Below, piece after piece: positions 27,035 to 36,000 of a stretch of DNA of 62,000 nucleotides. Every line of letters starts with the position of its first letter. Position 1 is the stretch's first letter. The translations under genes were made by a program, and so were the position numbers. Source of the DNA: Owenia fusiformis (Eukaryota > Annelida > Polychaeta > Sabellida > Oweniidae); assembly GCA_903813345.2 (NCBI GenBank), contig CAIIXF020000011.1, forward strand, positions 34,878,166 through 34,940,165. Reading direction: 5' to 3'. The notes beneath the pieces were generated by a model that ran no database searches, was not told where the DNA came from, and worked only from the letters and a program-made list of their open reading frames with translations.

Positions 27035-30000
27035 GTAAGTGAATTTCGAAAACTTTCTATATAATTTGTGAATTTACATAGGAGGGGCCGTCAAATGTTT
27101 CCTTGCCCATAGATCTGTTATATCTGGAATGTTGAAAGTGGCAAGATACACTTGTAATTCACAGTCTTTGCGTATATGTAGCAATATGGCACACATTTTG
27201 AGGCAAAATGTTACATTATCGATCGTAAAGCGACACATGTGAGAGATGATATAAGAAATAAGTATTGCATTATTTGTCAGTTTACGTTTAATTTCTAAGT
27301 TTAGTGCTACGTTTCCGTGGTGAGAATTTCAAGGCAATACTTCTAAAATCAAATGCGCAATCCAAGTGATTGCTTTTAGATGATGTAATGTTAAGTCAGG
27401 GCTTATCCAAGGTGCTTGTCCACGAGGCAAGATTCATCGACAAACTTAATATTCATATCAAATACCATTCACTCACACTATTTATGCATGCTTATTTTGA
27501 TATGATCAGCTAGGCATATTTTAAAACCAGTTCATCAAAATGAAACCATGAGAAATTGAGAATAAGTGATAGAGCATCATAAAAGTAAAATCATGACATG
27601 TCCTTTTCCTGACCAATTATGTTTGCTCAAATGGAATGTCTTGTCTAAATATTTTCTCATAGTGATAGTGTTAATATCTCGATATAATATAGAATATAAA
27701 CTGCATATTTAGTGTAAGTATTTTCAAAGCAACATGAGTACTCTTACAGACGTTATTCAAATGGAATATAGTGTGATTTTTAATACGTTTTTTATATGAT
27801 GTTTATCATTCATCTTTGAAAAGTTTTCATAATGTGCTACAATGGAATCAGTCATAAAAAGGTTCATAAAAACATTTCAATTCGATTTAAAATGCTACGT
27901 GTAGTCTTGGAACTCTAAACAATGTGTACTACGTGTTATCTGTATACATCGTACATACAGTAGCTAGTCACGATATTTCACATCTGGTCAACCAGAACAC
28001 AGTGTCGCCATTTTTTTCTGTTAAAACAGTTGAATAGTTGTTTGGCCTTGACCAAGATTCAGTGAAATTGATTACACTTATAAACTTTATAATTTCAATT
28101 CTGTTCATTCCCTATTTATAAGCATTATGATTAGAAGGAAACTTTGATTGTTTATATTTTTTATATTTGTTATACTCTTTTTAAATAAATAAAAATAAAT
28201 GAATGGAAATGGTTTCGTTGATTCAGCGTGGATCGGATGGGGAGGGGGGGGGGGTATTTAAGTTAAGCACATCAAAATCAAAAGTAAAAGAGGAACAAGT
28301 TATACTTTTGGAACAATCATAGTCAAACTGCAAATTGGTCTGATGTAAAAATGACCTGCCTGCCTGTAGTTGATTACTATTTTTGTAAAACTGTTTTGCC
28401 ATGTGTGAATAGCAACTTAGTATAACAAGTATACGCAACTTCGCTCATTGATTGACAAGTTGTGTTTTAATAACCTAGCCTAAAATTCTGAGCAATTCGT
28501 TAAAGACCATACAGCCATAGTGGTCAAATCAATTTTCATGAAAAGCACGTAAGTTGAGTACCTATAAAAGAAGCTTTAAAATCATCCAAAACTTTTTAAC
28601 CATAAAAACCCTTTTCAAGTTTGATAAGACCCAGGCCGTATATATACTTATTCGTGATGTTGCTCAATTACTAATCGATGTAACGCAGAATTGCTCAATA
28701 TCCCAATTACAAAGCTAACAATATTTTCTTTGTTCCTTTGATGGATTTATATTCTACATGTATAATAATTGTTTAATAGTCTAGACATTTCCATTGGGGC
28801 AAATAATTATCCGATATATTGTAGGAGCGGCCCAGATGGTTCCTACCTCCAATCCTGGACTCGTAAGTGAAGGAACACCGACCGTCTCAAGCCAGGGAAA
28901 AGTAGGTATCATTGCATGCATAGGAATCATGATAAGGCTGTTCCTGTTACAGGTGATGCTACTGTTGACCAACCGGGCGCGACTGACGAAGTTGAAGATC
29001 AGTTGGATGATGACCAAAACGGGTTTATAAATAACACCTTTAACGAAACAGTCGATGCTTATTCTTCAGGGTTTAACAGTAGTTTTATGACAACTGACGA
29101 TTTACTTAACGTAACGACCAATTACGTAGACAATATAAATGATGGTGGATCAACTGACGTACAATATACAACGCAGGGTTATGTAACAGAAGCAGGTTCT
29201 TCTAATGAATATACTGACAGAGACATTGATAGCGATATAGACGCTAAAACAGAAACTATAGAGCACTCAGAAGAGATCACTACGCAAATAAACAAGCTCA
29301 AACCAACGGACACTATTGTTACAATAGAAAATGATGAGGAGCTGACATCTTTTGAAAATGTGGATGAAGCAACCACAAGCTCAGTTGATTACCATTCCAC
29401 TGACAAATATTTCATTCAGACTGAACCTTATATCGACGAAGCGACTGATACAGTGACAACTGCTTATGTAACTGCAGTAACAGATCATGATGTAACTGAA
29501 ATAGTAACAGCTGATGATGTAACTGAAATAGTAACATCTGATGATGTAACTGAAACAGTAACAGTTGATAATATAACTGAAGTAGGAACAGATGATGGTG
29601 CAACTGAAATAGTAACAGTTAATAATATAACTGAAATAGTAACAGCTGATGATGTAGTTGAAATAGTAACAGCTGATGATGTAACTGAAATAGTTACAAC
29701 TGATGATGTAACTGACTCACTAACAGTTAATGATTTTTCTGAACGAATAACAGCTGATGATGTGACTGAAAGAGTAACAGCCGATGATGTGACTGAAACA
29801 GTAACAGCTGCTGATGTAATTGAAATAGTAACAGTTGATAATATAACTGAAATAGTATCAGCTGATGATGTAACTGAAGCAGTAACAATTGATAATATAA
29901 CTGAAATAGTAACATATGATGATGTAACTGAAATAGTTACAACTGATGATGTAACTGACTCACTAACAGTTAATGATTTTTCTGAACGAATAACAGCTGA

Positions 30001-33000
30001 TGATGTGACTGAAAGAGTAACAGCCGATGATGTGACTGAAACAGTAACAGCTGCTGATGTAATTGAAATAGTAACAGTTGATAATATAACTGAAATAGTA
30101 TCAGCTGATGATGTAACTGAAGCAGTAACAATTGATAATATAACTGAAATAGTAACATATGATGATGTAACTGAAATAGTTACAACTGATGATGTAACTG
30201 AACTGGTAACAACTGATGATGTCACAGAGACAATAACAACTGATGATGTCACAGAGACAATAACAACTGATGATGTGACATATGGAGTTACAGCTGACGG
30301 TGTAACAGAGATTATCAAAGATGAAGATGTAACAGAGACAATAACACCTGACAATGTGACGGATACGAGAATAACTGATGGTGTGGCAGATACAGTTACA
30401 AAGGATTCGGCTCATTCAGTCACAACTGTTCTTTCTTCTGAAGGAGAATCAGATGAGATAACGAGCATTGATGGTGATACATATACCTTTGAACCAACCA
30501 CTAGTTTCCCTTTGTCTGACCAAAATATTACTGATCCAACATCAGGAGCTACTGTTGAAGATAGCTTTGAATATACAACTGGTGATTTCGAAGAGACGAA
30601 ACACAATTTTCTGACAGACAAAACTACTGACGACGAAAAAACAATAACAACCGAAGTTTATGACTATATCACCCAAACTGAAGAATATAGCAAAGCTGGT
30701 ATCACGACTGAATCTGTTACAACGTATTTCCCGACAGAGGTATCTCTATCATATCTGCAAAACTATGCAATGTGTGCGTCCAATACTAATGACAATATAA
30801 ACGCTTTTTCCAATTAGAGAATAGAGTATCTAGCCCTCGGGAGTCTACGCAATTGTATAGTCATTTCTATCGCGTATTCTCTCTGTGATCTCTGTGATAG
30901 GTTGTCAGATATCTAACGTTTTATTAAACAGCTTGTTGATGCGGAGGATGAAATGACTTCAACAAAACATGCTTTTGTAATTTAGCAGATAGCAGATATA
31001 TGAAATATTACGCTTACATTCACTAAATAATTCACGAGGACTTCGTTCATTGCAAGTTAGATCTCATAAAAACGTGAAATGATCTGTCGGTATATGCTTA
31101 GCTTGGTATTCTGCTTTTACTGTAGATAAATGTGTGCTTAGTCCAAAATGATATCCAAATATTAGTTTAGCGATTTGTGTTCTACTTAATGAAATATTTT
31201 GTGAAATATGTCAGTTGTAATTAATGATTAAACTTTATTCCTCCTTTTCCTTAAAAAAAGAGATATACATATTCTATTTTTATATCTTAATATCATTATT
31301 ATTTATATATTTATTTTTATCAATATATATTTATTAACCAAACCAAACTGTATCATTCCAGGAAGAGAATGCCACAAGATATACGGGTAAGTTAAAAATA
31401 ATTATTTTTTTCCCCAGATACACTTCCCCTTCAAAAATTTGGCATCCGGAAGACTCCATTTATTCCACGCGTTAAAGCTTATTTTTGCTTTGTTCCTTGA
31501 AAGCTAAATTCGTGATAAGTTTTCGGTCAAGTCAGAGTCAAACAAAAATATGCTTTTACACACTATATTCAATGGGGAACTCTGGTTGCCATTTGAACCT
31601 ATTTACCTGACGGAATGTCATGGCTGAGCACATAATACAGTTCTGCCATTATATGTGCAGAGGAGGTTCGTTTGGGCTGCACATACTGTATAGTACTTTC
31701 ATGTCACCACGACTAATCGTTTGCATCTCTCTATCTTTCTGCACATTAGAGTTCGTATCGTGTTGATATCTATTTTAACATGAATAAGAGAAAACTATAG
31801 AAAATGAAAATACAATTAACGCTTTGTTGTGTTTTTATATTTCATGCCTTTATTCCACGTCTAGCTCTTCGTGTTTAGTCATCACTTCAAAACTGGATTT
31901 TATCAATTTTCTAATTGTGTACAAAAATGCACCGACGTTTAACAAAAGAAATCAATGGTTTCACTAATGACTACAAATATTGTAATATTTTATAAATCAT
32001 CATATAATCAAAATGCTAATACTAATGTGTAGTTTGCTACTACCATTTTATCCGTTCATGTTGGATTGCAATTCATCACCTATTGGGTTAGCGTAACTGC
32101 TAGCTTCACAACGCATCCCTTTGAAGGGATAGCACGTAAAAGCAATCTACATTGTATCGTAGTCCTTTTAGTTACATAACAAAACTAACCTCAAATGAAT
32201 GATTAATCAATTACTAGTTACTGCTTTCATAAAACAGAAATCAAAGTAGAATAAAAAAAAAAAGAATATCAACTCTATGGCGACATAGAAACGTTGCTTA
32301 AACATGCAAAACACAGCTGTGTCGACCAGTGAGTGCAATCATACTAATACTATTGCGTAGTTGCGTAGCAAGTATGCCTCCTTCTGGATTCAAAGCGCAT
32401 AAAAGCAGTCGTAGTATATTTTCGTAACAAAATTAGCTCAGATAAATAAGTTGAGAAAAAATAAAAATATGATATTTCCACCCTTGTGACACAGACACGC
32501 TACTTATATGCAAAACACAACTATGTTGGCCAGTGAGTGCAACCATAGTATGTGTTGTATAGTAACCACGCAATTGCAATCATTGTAAAATTATTATGCA
32601 ATCATGATAATTCAAGCGAGCAACCATGAAAATGTTTGCTTTTGTAGACTTGGAAGGCCTTTGGGTCGGTTGGTTCATGTGTGGAAACAAGAATTTCTCC
32701 TTTGAGATGAACATAACTGACTCTGATGATTTGGACGGGGTAATAAAATTTGACGGCCCGGGCAATTCAGGGGCCCATTATTTGAATGGGCTAGCATCAG
32801 ACAACGATCTTATATTCAGTTTTGGAGATTGGATCAGTGAGGGGACCTATCGATTAACAGGCTCTGGATCTATGTCTGAAGATGGCTTAACTTTGAGGGG
32901 TGCTATTGCCGGTGATTGTGAATCGGAACCCAGAACACTTTACGCTAAAAGATATTTAGGTAAATTTCTAATGTTGAAAAAAATCCAGTTTTTAGTCTCT

Positions 33001-36000
33001 TTAGTTTTAGCTTCCATAACTCTTCTAATTTCTTACATCCATCCGATTTTCACTTTTAAATCATTTAGATATATTTATATACTAATGCCTGGGTCACATA
33101 TGCCCCGATTTATCGGCCGGTGCCCGGTCGATTGAGTATTTTGTTCAAAAATGAATGCAATTTTGAACAAAATACTCACCCAGTCGGGCGCCGGCCGATG
33201 AATTTTAGCAAATGTGACCCAGGCATATGTAGAACACCATGTTTTCACCCAGCTGATTCCTGCTCTTACTTATTTATTCTTACACCAATCTTCCACCTTT
33301 AAAAAAGCCTGTTGTATTATCTTAAAACACTTAACACCATCTCGTAACACGCGTTAACTGTAAATGGACGAGACATAGTTCGTTTATCATCACTTTAACA
33401 CAATGCGCTAAATGCAACTATACACACCTTGCACCAACTATTTGTTCCTTTTCTCGGTTGAAACAGTCTTGAAAATAATTTATGTTAAAATCAATAATTT
33501 CACTGTAGATATATTAGATTTTTGAAAATTTTAAACCCTTGATATAATAACCGTTTATGTGGATCGAACTGTTTTATGATATATGTATAATGACAAATAT
33601 ACATCATTTATCAGGCATAGTTTTCCTTAAAACCTGATTCAAACATGACCGTGCTCTAATTGAATTTCTCAACCAATCAGAATGCAGCATAGCCAATATA
33701 GAACGTTCTCTAATTCTCCATAGATGCACGACCGTGCTCTATCCAATCATCCGGGAATCTACGTATTGTATTTGCATTGTGACGTCACACCTGGGAATGG
33801 CGAAAATAACAGCGAGCTCGAGTTTGGTGTATCTCATGTAGCTCCAATCCCCAATTCTCTGAACAATGTTTTCATTTTTTATATGTTTGAATCGGAATAA
33901 ATAATGATAGGCCATTCAATATGGTGAAATTCAGCACTCGTTGGACAGAATGTCAGTACAAATGCACTCACCTTCGGTTCGTGCTTTGTACGACATTCTG
34001 TCCAACTCGTGCTGAATTTCACCATATTGAATGGCCTATCATTATTTATTCCTTAATTGAAATGACATTTGAATACCCTTGGCTATTTTGTGAAAAACAA
34101 CATATTGCATGCTTCGTACGAAAAGGTTCTTACATGTATATTCGAATTAATATGTAAACTATGAACTTGATACTATTTAGGAGAACATACGATTGTGGGA
34201 AATCCTCTGGATCCCTATGTACCAGCCCTCTATGTTGGGAATAATGAAGAAAATAACTACATCATTGTCCTTGACAATAATGTCTTTGGAGATGGTGTCA
34301 TGACGTCATTTGCAGCTCGTTTCATCAACACAAACCCAGTGACAGTAATGGTATGTAATATTCCAAGTGTAAAGTAATAGAAGGGAGTGGATGTTGGCGA
34401 TTATAATGCCATCTATTAGGGATTAAAGAGAGAATCAGATCTCTCGAGCAAACTCAACAAAAATATTTAGGTCATTTTTGGCCCCTGCATACTTTTTCAG
34501 GAAAACCAAAGATTGTCACAATAATGTACTTTTTTTATAAATATGGTTACCGTTTTTATTATTCGGGAGAATCTAAACATCATCCCCATTTTTGCACTTT
34601 GAATCTTGAATAACTTCTATTTCTCCAATTCACAAATCCTTTGGGGGATATTGAATTTTAGATTGTAAGGGAAAGATATGGTAAGCCAAATGTACATATA
34701 CATATGCCTTCCAAAGGCTTTGCTCAAATTATAGATCTTTTTGATAAAAATGTTATTTTTGGGTTTTCTCTATCAAAACATTGAAAAAAGTCTGGGATAT
34801 GTGTGCTTAAGCTCTCCATTGGTGCATTTTAAAAAAACATACGTATAATATACTACGGCTAGTTCTCTGAACTTCCAAGTGTGTAATATCATCGAAGTCA
34901 ATCAAAATTAAAATGTAGCATAAATGGTAGTATCGAAAACTAGTAAATCTTTAGTATAAAACATGTTGGGGATTTTTCTGTAGGTCGTGAGGCCAGAGTC
35001 GGGTTCAAGCAAGAACTTCGAAATCATACACAGCTTCGTCTTCACACCAAAGAACTTAACAGAATATGGGACAATCCAGGGAGTAAGTAAAGCCAACAAA
35101 TACACCAAGATTTAACAGGATGACTGTATATATTTCATAGTATCTTATTTTGCAAAGAACTGAATGTCCTTTTTTGAGGAATCTAGATTTTTGCTCTGTA
35201 GAAAACATCAAAAATCATCATTTTGATAAAGCAAAATATAGCAAAACAAAAATATTTTTGTTATCTCTAATATACAATAGCTTGTGACAAAAACCTTCAT
35301 AAAGGTGTCTGACATACAGGTAACGAGTGGCTTAGGGCGCAAGGGCAAATCTTTAAAAGTATCCCAGTGCAAGTTATGACTCCTTATCCTCATAGTTGAA
35401 ATCAATTAAACCTTGATGATCATGTGTCTTTTATTTCTAGATTACCCTCACTGATTGTCCGCTAGTTCAAGAAGGGGACAGACTTGCATTTACAAATTTA
35501 AATGGCGGAGATGGCGGTGGACCTGTAACTTATATAGGAGATATGTATGTCATATATTAAGCAATATATCATAAAAAATAAATGATACGTATGATATAAG
35601 GCAATATTAATTAATTATGTAATTACAAATAAAGAAGCAAAAATTGTTATGTAGATAAAATCCGGATGTCCATTTGCATCTGTTAATGCCTGTTAAGAAT
35701 AACAGGCCAGTAATAGTGTTTTAAAAGGTCAACATGTTTAAGTAAGAATTGACATTTTCAAAATGTTCATATGATGAGGTACGTTAATATTATACAAAAT
35801 GTATGTTATTTCATTTCAGGAGATACATGTTTAAATGGTTGAGATATGAGTACTCACCAACTCAACAAACCCCTGGAATCGGAGACACAATAAATACATC
35901 AAGGATGATTCACCAGAACAGATTTTTTGCCATGGCCACTTATGCACCAGGTTTTAAAATACATTTCATTATTTTATTACGAGAGAGATATCGTGTTCTC

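Noticed and set aside
29485-30354. Antisense open frame of 289 codons across the repeat region
   Set aside because: It is the mirror of the 27-bp coding repeat in exon 3; the sense strand has splice-phase support and a signal peptide, the antisense has neither.
30740-30817. Exon 3 ending at its own stop as a complete short secreted protein
   Set aside because: Possible as an intron-retained form, but the GACAG|GTATCT donor and the downstream exon chain in matching phase favour splicing at 30739.
32960-33135. Extension of exon 5 to the end of its open frame
   Set aside because: A GTAAAT donor at 32960 in the right phase joins exon 6; the extra frame runs through intron into a palindromic element.
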